The translations under genes and the position numbers were made by a program. A stretch of DNA of 64,000 nt, taken from contig CP154956.1 in NCBI GenBank assembly GCA_039621445.1, positions 79,542,474-79,606,473 of the forward strand, written 5' to 3'. The notes under the pieces are model-generated. The model saw nothing but the letters and a program-made list of their open reading frames with translations. It was not told the origin of the DNA and did no database searches. This stretch comes from Euglena gracilis. Lineage: Eukaryota; Euglenida; Euglenophyceae; Euglenales. Below, one piece after another: positions 33,500 through 45,186 of the stretch. Within the stretch, counting starts at the first letter, position 1; every line of letters begins with the position of its first letter.

Positions 33500-34110
33500 A
33501 GTCTATTGCCAACATACAAGGGATTTTGTTACTTGAGGGGGGGGGGGTGCGGGGGGGCGGAGCCCCCCCCCCCCCGCCTATGCCAAAGTGAGCCACAAAA
33601 CGACTTGGCCCCCGAGTATGTTGCCAACACAGAAGGGATTTTGTTATTTGAGGGGGGGGTGCGGGGGGGGGGGCGGAGCCCCCCCCCGCCTATGCCAAAG
33701 TGAGCCACAAAAACGACTTAGCCCCCGAGTATGTTGCCAACAGAGAAGGGATTTTGTTATTTGAGGGGGGGGTGCGGGGGGGGGGGGCGGAGCCCCCCCC
33801 CCCCCGCCTATGCCAAAGTGAGCCACAAAAACGACTTAGCCCCCGAGTATATTGCCAACACAGAAGGGATTTTGTTATTTGAGGGGGGGGGTGCGGGGGG
33901 GGGGGGGGGGCGGAGCCCCTCCCCGCCTATGCCAAAGTAAGCCCAAAAAAACGACTTAGCCCCCGAGTATGTTGCCAACAGAGAAGGGATTTTGTTATTT
34001 GAGGGGGGGGGTGCGGGGGGGGCGGAGCCCCCCCCGCCTATGCCAAAGTGAGCCACAAAAACGACTTAGCCCCCGAGTATGTTGCCAACACAGAAGGGAT
34101 TTTGTTATTT
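33500..34110 (+). repeat. ~115-bp satellite, five units
   Basis: Same unit, with one CGAGTATATTGCC variant. Confidence 0.9.
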
Positions 34111-34925
34111 GAAACCGTGTCTGGGGGCTCCGTTTTCATGCCCGAACCGGCGTCTGGGACGCCGGTTCGGGCGGGAAATTTCTGCGCCGAACCGGCGTCC
34201 CAGACGCCGGTTCGGGCGGGAAACCGGCGTCTGGGGGACCCAAAATAAAAAGTGCCAAAAAGTGTCCAAAAGGGTTTGTAGACATGTGGTAATCACATTT
34301 GCGCAGTTTTTGGGTGGTCTTGGGCCAAAAATTGGGGTTTTTTGAGGAAAAGTTTCCTTTTGGCCAATTTTGGAGACTTTCTGAAATAGAATACCACGCA
34401 GCATGGCTGAAATCTAAGGCCATCTGCTGAAAGCCCTTGAGAAGAGCTTTCGATCGATGGGTAACATGGCAGCTGAAAAGTGGAATTTCAGATATGCAAA
34501 TGGGGTCCGAAAAATGCGGAAAAATGCGATCGCTGATTTTGAGGTCGCTTTGCAATCTGGCTGAGTTCTGTGGGTACCAAGCGAAAGGTGTTGGCGAGAC
34601 CTTTCGTTTGATATGCAATTTGCAACCTGAACTGTGGGATTTGACAAATTAGGATGTCAAATTTTGGAATACACGATCGCTGAAAATAAGCGCTGCGTGC
34701 ATTGTGGCCGAATCCTGTGATTATCTGTCGAAAGCCCTTGAGAAGAGCTTTCGATTAATGGGTAACATGGCTTCATAAGTGTGGAATCTGCCATTTTTGA
34801 CCGGCGGCCCATTTGGGCCAAAATCGCCCAAAACTGCCCCAAACATGGGTATTTTGGGCGAAATTGGCCGTGATTCCCTAGCCGCCGGTTCGGGCATGAA
34901 AACGGAGCCCCCTAGCCACGGTTTC
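34111..34925. mobile_element. 815-bp TIR element, unit 4
   Basis: 815 bp, again essentially identical to units 1 and 2. Confidence 0.85.
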
Positions 34926-35699
34926 AAAAACTGTGTCCTAGACGCCGGTTCGGGCGGGAAACCTGTGCCTGGGACGCCGGTTCGGGCGGCAAATTTGACT
35001 CAAAAAGGATGGAAACACATTGGAATCACCTTGAAACTGTCAAAAAACATCCCATATGGAAAAAAAATGAAAAACCCCCCAATATACTCCTTTTGTGCTA
35101 ACTTAGTCGGCCTGCGGCCTCCTCCGGGGGGGGCTGCCGCCCCCCCCCCCCCCACCCCCCCCCCCCCCCGCCTAAAATAACAATACCCCCTTGTGTGTGC
35201 AAGGCAAGGATGGCCAAAACGCGCCCCCCAACAAACTCCGTTTGTGCTAACTTAGTCGGCCTGCGGCCTCCTCCGGGGGGGGCTGCCGCCCCCCCCCCCC
35301 CGGACCGGGCCCAACGGTAGACTGGGGGGGGGGGGTAGTGGTGGTCGGCCTACTAGTCGGCCGTCTACCCAATTGGTCGGCCGACTAGTCGGCCGACTAA
35401 TGGTCGGTAGCTAGTCGGCGGGGGGGTAGTGGGTAGTCGGCCGACTAGTCGGCCGACTACCCACTCTAATGTACTAACGGGTCAAAACCGCCGACGTTTA
35501 AGCCCCCCCCCCTAGGAAAAAAAATTGTCTAAATCACCTCAACGCCGGTCAAAACCCACCCAAATGGCTCCAGAACCCCCCAATCGGGGGTGAATATGCA
35601 AAAAAATTGGGGGAAAATGTCCACTTTTGACAAAAGTACACCTCTCCCCATTGAATTTTCAACATAAGTCAAAATTTGCACAAAAAAAGGGTCTTATCC

Positions 35700-36556
35700 C
35701 TCCAAGTCTATTGCCAACATAGAAGGGATTTTGTTACTTGAGGGGGGGGGTGCGGGGGGGCGGAGCCCCCCCCCGCACCGCCTATGCGAAAGTGAGCCAC
35801 ACAAACGACCTGGCCCCCGAGTATGTTGCCAACACAGAAGGGCTTTTGTTATTTGAGGGGGGGGTGCGGGGGGGGGGGGGCGGAGCCCCCCCCCCCCGCC
35901 TATGCCAAAGTGAGCCACAAAAACGACTTAGCCCCCGAGTATGTTGCCAACAGAGAAGGGATTTTGTTATTTGAGGGGGGGGTGCGGGGGGGGGGGCGGA
36001 GCCCCCCCCCCCCGCCTATGCCAAAGTGAGCCACAAAAAAGACTTAGCCCCCGAGGATGTTTCCAACACAGAAGGGATTTTTTTTTTTGAGGGGGGGGGG
36101 GGGGGGGGGGGGGGCGGAGCCCCTCCCCGCCTATGCCAAAGTAAGCCACAAAAACGACTTAGCCCCCGAGTATGTTGCCAACAGAGAAGGGATTTTGTTA
36201 TTTGAGGGGGGGGTGCGGGGGGGGGCGGGGCGGCGCCCCCCCCCCCCCCCCCGCCTATGCCAAAGTGAGCCACAAAAACGACTTAGCCCCCGAGTATGTT
36301 GCCAACACAGAAGGGATTTTGTTATTTGAGGGGGGGGGTTGTGGGGGGGGGGGGGCGGAGCCCCTCCCCGCCTATGCCAAAGTAAGCCACAAAAACGACT
36401 TAGCCCCCGAGTATGTTGCCAACAGAGAAGGGATTTTGTTATTTGAGGGGGGGGGTGCGGGGGGGCGGAGCCCCCCCCGCCTATGCCAAAGTGAGCCACA
36501 AAAACGACTTAGCCCCCGAGTATGTTGCCAACACAGAAGGGATTTTGTTATTTGAG
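35700..36556 (+). repeat. ~115-bp satellite, seven units
   Basis: The final array of the higher-order region. It is followed not by an 815-bp element but by GAGTCTCGGATTGGGGTGGA and a 200-bp segment that recurs at 39910-40160 and 43935-44180. Confidence 0.88.
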
Positions 36557-37069
36557 TCTCGGATTGGGGTGGAGGGGGGAGTTTTCTGCCTCTCGTGATG
36601 CAAAACGCAGATTGCAGATTGCATTTCTAAAGGATTTTAATGTAATCCCTGTTTCATCATTGGTTTTTTACCCCTCCGCACCCCCATCAAGGGCCCACCG
36701 ACCCCCCACTGACCAAAGATTTCCATCTGGGGGTGTTTATTTTGCCGTAAGACACTTATTTGGACCCATCCGGACCATTTCCGGGTGATTTGGGCCCGCC
36801 ACAGACCATTTTTATGACCGCCGACTAGCCACCGACTAGTTTCCATTGGATTTTGTTCATGGAGGGGGGGCTTAAAAGTCGGCGGTTTTGACCCGTTAGT
36901 ACATTAGGGTGGGTAGTCGGCCGACTAGTTGGCCGACTACCCACTAACCCCCCCCCCTGTCTCGCCGACTAGCTACCGACTAGGCCTAGTCGGTGGACCA
37001 ATTGGGTAGTCGGCCGACTAGTCGGCCGACTACCCACTCCCCCCCCCCCCCAGTCTACCGCCTTGCGCC

Positions 37070-37320
37070 CCCCCGGACCCCCCCCGCCTAAAATAACAAT
37101 ACCCCCTTGTGTGTGCAAGGCAAGGATGGCCAGAACGCGCCCCCCAACAAACTCCGTTTGTGCTAACTTAGTCGGCCTACGGCCTCCTCCGGGGGGGACT
37201 GCCACCCCCCCCCCCCCCGGACCCCCCCGCCCAAAATAACAATATCCCCTTGTGTGTGCAAGGCAACGATGGCCAAAACGCGCCCCCCCACAAAATCCTT
37301 TTCTGTGCACCCAGGTAGGT
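37070..37320. repeat. CTAACTTAGTCGG / GGCAAGGATGGCC module
   Basis: Two copies of the ~150-bp module found in each higher-order unit. Inverted copies are at 44560-44900. Confidence 0.75.
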
Positions 37321-37574
37321 AAAATAGCCCATCTGTATGTTCCACAGGGTTTGGCCAAGGGTTTTTATGCTTCTGAAGTGGAAAACCATGGAGGTCGTTT
37401 CTACCGACCATATGGTCGGCCAGACCTCCAAATGGTCGGGCCGACCATAATGGTCGGTAACAAGCAGGTCGGGCCGACCATGGTCGGCCCGACCTTTACC
37501 GACCTATAGTCAAAATTCCTTTGAAAATTTTAAAAACGTGTTCAGCCCGCCAAATGCCTGCCCTGAAATTCGTG

Positions 37575-37740
37575 GTCATGAACACGTTTTCAATGACGGC
37601 ATTTGTGGCAATGACACGTTTTCAGTGACGGCATTTGTGGCAATGACACGTTTTCAGTGACGGCATCTGTGGCAAGGACACGTTTTCAGTGACGGCATTT
37701 GTGGCAATGACACGTTTTCAATGAGGGCATTTGTGGCAAC
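37575..37740 (-). repeat. Minisatellite C, inverted
   Basis: About five units of GACACGTTTTCAGTGACGGC with ATTTGTGGCAAT. It flanks the 3' side of the minus-strand PHD copy; the 5' side has a similar array at 38695-38835. Confidence 0.8.
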
Positions 37741-37894
37741 CCTGAGTAAAAAGCAAAAAACGCTGTCATGAAAAATCGGAGTGCGGTTGAGAGGCCGGGT
37801 GGTCCTCAGCGGGTGAGGCGGGTCGGGGGCACTCTACAACACGACAACAAGAAGGCTTGGTTGCCTTGGCACAAGGACAGGGAAGGGACGAAAA

Positions 37895-38641
37895 TCACGG
37901 CACACAACGGGCTTTACACAAAAAAGAGCCATACTTTGGTGGCCGCCGCAAATCTTGGCAATGAAAATGATATGCCAAACCGCAGGTGTCACAGACAACC
38001 TTGTTCAGCTCCACACAATTTGGAATTTTCGGAATGGCAACACCACAAAAACCGCATTTCTCCTGTTTCATAGGCAGTCGGGACACAGCACGGGGCACAG
38101 GGGGTTGGTCAGAGGAGGCAACAGAGCTGACCGCAGGAGCAGAACGTTGCTCGGCGGTGGGAAAGACAGAGGGAACAGTGGTCAGGTCCTGATTTTCGAC
38201 CGCGTGTTCCTCACTCGGTGAGGCGCAAAAATCTGCCCAAGTTGACCACCGTGTTGACCATCAGTTGACCACCAAGTTGCCCACCAAAAATTTGCCCACC
38301 AAGTTGACCACCAAGTTGACCATCGCCTCATCGAACAACAGGCTGGGTTCCAGCTCCCATCCCATCCAGGCAACAAAGAAAGCATCCAGCTCAGGATAAC
38401 AGGCTTGCCGATGTTGACACAGTTTGGCGAACTCCAAACAGTTGGCAACAGCAGCAAGCTCTGCACCCAGGGTGCCGGACTTTTTCTTTGTATTGCCCTG
38501 TGCCAGCAAGGTGCCATGAAGGGGGTCAACCTTCGGCTTCTTGGCATCTTGCTGGTATACCGCAAGAGCAGCCAGGAACAGTTCCGTCCTAGGGGGAGGT
38601 GGCAAAAGACCATTCACAAAGTATGCCGTGCGTTTAGCCAT
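37895..38641 (-). pseudogene. PHD-finger gene family, copy D (least damaged)
   Basis: Reading leftward from 38641, MAKRTAYFVNGLLPPPPRTE continues in one frame through GNTKKKSGTLGAELAA to AWMGWELEPSLLFDEAM. The extra C of copies A-C is absent. After a region where TTGACCACC-type repeats replace the homologous sequence (about 38235-38330), the frame VENQDLTTVPSVFPTAEQRS runs without a break into PVPRAVSRLPMKQEKCGFCG and the PHD finger (CGFC, CDTC, HFHC). The last zinc-ligand pair reads CKARC instead of CKACC, so the final ligand spacing is altered. A TTTTTCCCGCAG-type acceptor precedes the ATG with no foldback element between. It is probably a degraded gene but the best guide to the ancestor. 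Confidence 0.75.
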
Positions 38642-38946
38642 ATTGGCAGGCCTGCGGGAAAAAGAAAAAAAAGAAAGAAAAAAGGGGGTGACACGATTTC
38701 AGTGACGGCATTTGTGGCAATGACACGTTTTCAGTGACGGCATCTGTGGCAAGGACACGTTTTCAGTGACGGCATTTGTGGCAATGACACGTTTTCAGTG
38801 ACGGCATCTGTGTTCAGGCACGTTTTCAGTGAGGGCGCCGTTTTTTGGGTCCGAATTTCACAAATTCGCGTTTTTGACCCCTTGCGTGAATCATGACCAC
38901 GAATTTCAGGGCAGGCATTTGGCGGGCTCTGAAAACGTTTTTAAAC

Positions 38947-39055
38947 AAATTGTGGCTGAGCCCAGATTTCAGCCTGAAAACGTGTTCAGGGGGCCCTTCG
39001 GGGGCCCCTGGCTGAACACGTTTTCAGGCTGAAATCTGGGCTCAGCCACAATTTG
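38947..39055. repeat. Long hairpin, sibling of 10730
   Basis: Same AAATTGTGGCTGAGCCCAG arms and a GGGGGCCCTTCGGGGGCCCC loop. With 38830-38945 it is the inverted counterpart of 10730-10970, showing that the whole flank was duplicated with the PHD module. Confidence 0.9.
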
Positions 39056-39754
39056 TGTATAGAAAAAGGGGGGGGGGGTAATGCGGTTGATTGGCTAGTC
39101 GGCCCGGCCCGACCTCCAATGGTCGGCCCGACCTAGGTCGGTACGACCTCCAGGATCGTCATAGCCAATTATCCGCCCGGGGCCGGCATAGGCAGCCCCC
39201 CCCCCCCCCGTGTCGCCAACTAGCTACCGACAAGGCCTAGTCGGCCGACCAATTGGTAGTCGGCCGACTAGGCCTACCCACTACCCCCCCCCCCAGTCTA
39301 CCGCCTTGCGCCGTCTAGGGGGGGGGGTCGGCACTGTGGGGGGTTGTACTGCGAAATTGTCAGGGTTGAAGATTGGGTTTGGGTTAAGGTGGTATGGGGT
39401 GAGGGATATGGTTAGGGTTATGAGTTATGGTTAGGGTTAGGGATAGGGGAGGCCCCGAGCGGATTTCCGGAGGTGGTCGCTGTGGAGGTCGGGCCGACCT
39501 GGTCGGCCCGACCTCCATTTTTTTGCACTACCCCCCCCCCTTCTGGAAATTTAAGCCCCCCCTGAAATTTTTTTGTCCAAATCACCCCAAACCCAGTCAA
39601 AACCCACTTAAATGGCTCCAGAACCCCCCCAATCGGGGTGAATATGCAAAAACGTGGGGGGGGGAATTGCCCATTTTGGGCCACTTTTGGCAAAAGAACA
39701 CCTCTCCCCATCGGATTTTGCAAAATTTTGTACAAAAAGGATTTCGCCCTTCAA

Positions 39755-39905
39755 GTACGTTGCCAACATAGAGGGGATTTTGTTATTTGAGGGGGGGGGG
39801 TGTGGGGGGCGGAGCCCCCCCCCCCCGCCTATGAAAAAAGTGAGCCACAAAAACAACTTATCCCCCGAGTATGTTGCCAACTCAGAAGGGATTTTGTTAT
39901 TTGAC
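39755..39905 (+). repeat. Satellite remnant
   Basis: One and a half units of the ~115-bp satellite, diverged (TATGAAAAAAGTGAGCC). 39.1-39.75 kb holds palindromes and a gene-free G-rich tract. Confidence 0.7.
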
Positions 39906-40687
39906 GTTCGGATGGGGGTGGAGGGAGGAGTTTCTTGCCTCTCGTGATGCAGAATGCTTGCATTTCTAAAGGATTTTCATGTAATCCCTGTTTCATCATT
40001 GTTTTTTTACCCCTCCGGGCCCCCATCAAGGGTCCACTGACCCCCCACCGTCCAAAGATTTCCATCTGGGGGTGTTTATGTTGGTGTAAGACACTTATTT
40101 GGACCCATCCGGACCATTTCCGGGTGATTTGGGCCCGCCACAGACGATGTTTATGACCACCGACCAGCCACCGACCTGTTTGCATGGGATTTTCTTCAGG
40201 GGGACTTAAATGTCGGCGGTACTGACCCGTTAGTACATTAGAGTGGGTAGTCAGACTACCAAACACCCTACCCACCCCGTCTCGCCGACTAGCTACCGAC
40301 CATTAGTCGGCCGACTCCCCCCCCACCCCCCAGTCTACTGCCATGCGCCACGAAGGCCTCCTGGTCGAAGGCCGCGCAGCGGCCAAGGGCCACCGCAACA
40401 GCCGAAGGCTGCTGCAATTCTGACCAACCAGTCGGCCAACTACCCAACACCCCCCCACCCCGTCTCGCCAACTAGCTACCGACCATTAGTCGACCGACTA
40501 CCCCCCCCCCCCAGTCTACCGCCATCCGCCCCGAAGGCCGCCTGGCCGAAGGCCGAAGGCCGCGCAGCGGCCGAAGGCCGCTGCAATTCAGAACTTGAAA
40601 AGTTGATGACGTTATTTAAAGGAGTAGGGTTAGGGTCAAGTTTCCATCCCTAACTGTCCCACCCCATCCCCTCAACGTCGTTAAATT

Positions 40688-40848
40688 GGTGTCTGCAGGG
40701 GACCCAGCGAACCCAAAGAGGCGCCCAACTAGGGTTAAAAACATTGGGGGACCCGAGCGAGGCGCCGAAGGCGCCGAGCGAGGGTCCCCCAATGTGTATT
40801 AACCCTAGTTGGGCGCCTCTTTGGGGTAGCTGGTCCCCTGCAGGCACC
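40688..40848. repeat. 160-bp hairpin
   Basis: Arms with CTGCAGGGGACC, AAAGAGGCGCCCAACTAGGG and CATTGGGGGACCC pair around a GGCGCCGAAGGCGCC centre. Its left flank AGGAGTAGGGTTAGGGTCAA recurs at 42550. Confidence 0.85.
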
Positions 40849-41249
40849 ACTTTTTCACGCATCAGTCACCGACCCTTCAGCTGGTCGATTGACCCTTCAA
40901 CTATTTGGTGGCAGGCTGGAAGGGGGGGCTGGCTAGTCGGCCGACTAGTCGGCTGACTGGCCAATTGGTTGGCCGACCGACTAGGCCAATTGGTCGGTTG
41001 GCCTAGTCGGCAGCTAGTCGGTGAGGCACGGGGGGGGGGGGAGCCAGTTGGCCGACTAGTCGGCGAACTACCCACTCTGACTGAGTCAACTGCCGACTTT
41101 TAAACCCCCCCCCTGAAAGAAAACTTCGGATGGGGTGGAGGGGGGAGTTTTCTGCCTCTCGTGAGAGTCATGGCCAGTTTCCCCCCTAGGACCCCCCCCA
41201 GGACCCACCGGGGGGCGGTACCCACTTTAGAATAACCTGATCTCCAGGG

Positions 41250-41480
41250 TACGGATAGCGTTAGCGTTCGGGTTAGGGTTTGGGATTGGGTTAGGGTTGG
41301 GGCCCTGACCCTAACTCTAACCCTAACCCAAACCCAAACCCCAACCCCATCCTAATCCTATCCCTAACCCTAACCCTAACGCCCCTACCCTAACCCTAGA
41401 TACGGTTACGGATATGGGTTAGGGTTAGGGTCAGGGATACAGGTTAGGGTTAGGGTTTGGGTCAGGGATACGGTTAGGGA
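41250..41480 (+). repeat. Interstitial telomere-like tract
   Basis: Degenerate GGGTTA units in both orientations, with GGGTTAGGGATACGG variants. Further tracts are at 41750-41850, 42170-42440, 45190-45340, 45650-45700 and 58429-58475. Confidence 0.8.
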
Positions 41481-42739
41481 TCCTCCCCCTGGGGGTGGGG
41501 TAGGCCAGAAATCACCCAAAAGTGGCTGAGTGGCCAACCGGCGCCGAAGGCGCCGGAGAAAAATTTGGCCAAAATGGCCTTGAAAGGCCAAAAGTGACTG
41601 GTTTTCCTGAGTGGCCGCCCCCCCCCCCCCCAGGGGGGGGTAAAGTGGTTGATTGGCTTGGCCGAAAAAAGTGGCTGACTGGTTTTTTCGGAGTGGAAAG
41701 TGACCCCCCCTCCCCCCCCCCGGGGGGGTCGCTAAGCAATGGTGTGTTAGGGATACGGTTAGGGATACGGGTTAGGGTTAGGGTTACGGGTTAGGTTGGG
41801 GATAGGGTTAAGGTTTGGGTTTGGGTCAGGGTTAGGGTTGGCCCCGGGCGGAATATTGGCCATGCTACTTCTGGTGGTCGGGCAGACCTAGGTCGGCCCG
41901 ACCTATGGTCGGCCCGACCATGGTCGGGCCGACCTAGGTGTTATCGACCTTTGGTGGTCGGGCCGACCTTGGTCGGCCCGACCACCACTATTCCGCATTA
42001 CCCCCCCCCCCTTTTTGAAATTTAAGACTCCCCCCCAGGTCGGCCCGACCTAGGTCGCCCCGACCTCCACTATTCCGCATCCCCCCCCCCTTTTTTGAAA
42101 TTTAAGCCCCCCCCCCCGACCAAATTCCTCTCAATTTGGTTTGTAAACTGCCAAAGTGTCAGGGTTGGGGATGGAAAAGGGATATGGTTAGGGGTGGTTA
42201 GGGTTCGGGATAGATAGGTTAGTTAGGTTGTGTTTGGATTAGGGTTAGGTTATGTTCGGTTAGGGTTAGGTTCAGGGACAGGGTTAGAGTTAGAGTTGGG
42301 GATACGGTTAACGACAGGGTCAGGGTTGGGGTTAGGGTTGGGGATAGGGTTAGGGTTCAGAATGGGAATAGGGTCATTGATAGGGTTAGGGTTTGCATTA
42401 GGGTTAGGGTTCGGGATACAGTTAGGGATGGAGTTAGGGCTAGTAAGGTGGATAGATAGATAGTAAGGTAAACGGGGGTTTGACCAAAGGACGCGCAGCG
42501 GCCGAAGGCCGCTGCAATTCAGAACCAAAAAACTTGATGATGTTATTTAAAGGTGTAGGGTTAGGGTCAAGTTTCCATCCCTTACTGTCCCATCCCATCC
42601 CCTCAACGTCGTTAAATTGGTGTCTACAGGGGACCCAGCGAACCCAAAGAGGCAACTGCCGACTTTTAAACCCCCCCCCTGAAAGAAAACTTCGGATGGG
42701 GTGGAGGGGGGAGTTTTCTGCCTCTCGTGGGAGTCATGG

Positions 42740-42960
42740 CCAGTTTCCCCCCTAGGACCCCCCCAGGACCCACCGGGGGGCGGTACCCACTTTAGAATAA
42801 CCTGAACTTGTGCTGCAAAATTTCTGCCAAAAAATGCGGGACCCACCAAGGACCCCCCACAGCACCCCCCAGGACCCCCCCAGCACCCTCCGAAGGACCC
42901 CCCCAGGGCCCCCCCCAGGACCCCCCCAGGATATGGTCCTGGGGGGGAGAACTGGCCATA
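42740..42960. repeat. AGGACCCCCC low-complexity tract
   Basis: Many AGGACCCCCC/CAGCACCCCCC units and the palindromic GGACCATATCCTGGG. No gene. Confidence 0.55.
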
Positions 42961-43539
42961 AGTGCATTTCCGGGTGATTTGGGGCCGCCACAGACCATTT
43001 TTATGCCCACCGACCACCCACCGACCACCCACCGACCAGGGGGGGGGGGGCTTAAAAATGCAAAAAAGGGGGGGGTAGTGCAAAAAAATGGTGGTCGGCC
43101 CGACCTGGTTGGCCCGACCTCCAGTGCCAAACGGTAGACTGGGGGGGGGGGGGCAGTGGGTAGTCGGCCGACTAGTCGGCCGACTACCCAATTGGTCGGC
43201 CGACTAGTCGGCCGACTAATTGGTCGGTAGCTAGTCGGCGGGGGGGGGTGGGTAGTGGGTAGTCGGCCGACTAGTCGGCCGACTACCCACTCTAATGTAC
43301 TAACGGGTCAAAACCGCCGACTTTTACGCCCCCCCCTGGGAAAAGAATTTTGTCTAAATCACCTCAACGCCGGTCAAAACCCACCCAAATGGCTCCAGAA
43401 CCCCCCAATCGGGGGGTGAATATGCAAAAAAATTGGGGGAAAATGTCCATTTTGGGCCACTTTTGACAAAAGTGCACCTCTCCCCATTGAATTTTCAACA
43501 TAAGTCAAAATTTGCACAAAAAAAGGGTCTTATCCCGCC

Positions 43540-43935
43540 AAGTCTATTGCCAACAGAGGAGGGATTTTGTTTTTGGGGGGGGGGGTGCGGGGGGGGGAGC
43601 CCCCCCCCCCCGCCTATGCCAAAGTGAGCCACAAAAACGACTTAGCCCCCGAATATGTTGCCAACAGAGAAGGGATTTTGTTATTTGAGGGGGGGGGGGG
43701 TGCGGGGGGGCGGAGCCCCCCCCCCCCCGCCTATGCCAAAGTGAGCCACAAAAACGACTTAGCCCCCGAGTATGTTGCCAACACAGAAGGGATTTTGTTA
43801 TTTGAGTCTCGGATTGGGGTGCGGGGGGGGCGGAGCCCCCCCCCCCGCCTATGCCAAAGTGAGCCACAAAAACGACTTAGCCCCCGAGTATGTTGCCAAC
43901 ACAGAAGGGATTTTGTTATTTGAGGGGGGGGGGTG
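43540..43935 (+). repeat. ~115-bp satellite, three units
   Basis: Same unit, in a detached copy of the higher-order module (43140-44420). Confidence 0.88.
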
Positions 43936-44927
43936 CGGGGGGGGGAGTTTTCTGCCTCTCGTGATGCAGAACGCAGATTGCAGATTGCATTTCTAAAGGA
44001 TTTTAATGTAATCCCTGTTTCATCATTGGTTTTTTACCCCTCCGGACCCCCATCAAGGGCCCACCGACCCCCCACTGACCAAAGATTTCCATCTGGGGGT
44101 GTTTATTTTGCCGTAAGACACTTATTTGGACCCATCCGGACCATTTCCGGGTGATTTGGGCCCGCCACAGACCATTTTTATGACCGCCGACTAGCCACCG
44201 ACTAGTTTCCATTGGATTTTGTTCATGGGGGGAGGGCTTAAAAGTCGGCGGTTTTGACCCGTTAGTACATTAGAGTGGGTAGTCGGCCGACTAGTTGGCC
44301 GACTACCCACTACCCCCCCCCCCCTGTCTCGCCGACTAGCTACCGACTAGGCCTAGTCGGTGGACCAATTGGGTAGTCGGCCGACTAGTCGGCCGACTAC
44401 CCACTACCCCCCCCCCCAGTCTACCGCCTTGCGCCCCGACCTCCACAGGTCGGTCGACCACCTCCACAGGTCGGGCCTACCATGGTCGGGCCGACCTCCA
44501 CAGCGACCACCTCCGGAAATCCCCACAGATCCCCGGGGGGGGGGGGGCAGCCCCCCCCCCCCCGGAGGAGGCCGTAGGTTGACTAAGTTCGCATATCGGG
44601 GTTCATTGGGGAGCGCGATTTGGCCCTCCTTATTTTACATACATAAGGGGATTTTTGGTAATCCCATTCCCCACACAGAAACCCCATTCAGGGGTTTCTG
44701 TGTGTAAGAGTTTGTATAACACACAACGGTATTTTGAGTAGTGTGCGCGATTTGGCCATCCTTGCCTTGCACACACAAGGGGATTTTGTTATTTTGGGCG
44801 GGGGGGTCCGGGGGGGCGGGGCGCCCCCCCCCCCCCCCGGAGGAGGCCGTAGGCCGACTAAGTTCGCATATCGGGGATCACTGGGGAGCACGATTTGGCC
44901 CTGCTTGCCTTTGGATAGGGTTAGGGT

Positions 44928-45186
44928 TACCCCCCCCCCCTAAATGACCCCCTGGGGGGTCATCTAGGGCGCAAGGCGGTAGAGGGCGCAAGGGGGTAGT
45001 GGGTAGTCGGCCTACTACCCACTACCCCCCCCAGTCTGGCACTGTCATCTAGGGGGGGGGGGGGGTCATGGAGCAGAGCAATTTTTCAGTGGTAAAAGTA
45101 TCCCCCCCTCTAAATGACCCCCCCCCTAGATGACCCTTTGGGGGGTCCTGAAGCAACATTAATAGGGTCATTTAGGGGGGGGGGTG
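44928..45186. repeat. G-tract island, word GGGGTCATTTAGGGGGG
   Basis: CTAAATGACCCCC and GGGTCAT(C/T)TAGGGGGG occur about seven times in both orientations. Confidence 0.7.

Larger units (their letters stand above)
25700..36556 (+). repeat. Higher-order repeat array, ~2.1-2.2 kb units
   Basis: The start of the 815-bp element recurs at 27594, 29699, 31897 and 34111, giving periods of 2105, 2198 and 2214 bp. Each unit runs in this order: ~115-bp satellite array, 815-bp element, a GGATGGAAACACATTGGAAT spacer, two copies of a ~150-bp CTAACTTAGTCGGCCTGCGG / TGCAAGGCAAGGATGGCC module, a TCGGCCGACTAG palindrome, and a 200-bp GGTCAAAACCGCCGAC segment. No genes are inside. Confidence 0.92.

Noticed and set aside
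27619-34618. Identical 160-codon minus-strand frames in each 815-bp element
   Set aside because: They recur only because the element is repeated. They cross the terminal inverted repeats, the degraded unit 3 does not preserve them, and no transposase motif is visible.
26740-36556. Many 60-130-codon frames repeating AYAKVSHKNDLAPEYVAN
   Set aside because: They are translations of the ~115-bp satellite. Frame changes with each G-tract length change, and both strands are equally open.
41250-42480. A true chromosome end
   Set aside because: The TTAGGG-like units are degenerate, in both orientations and interrupted, with non-telomeric sequence on both sides.
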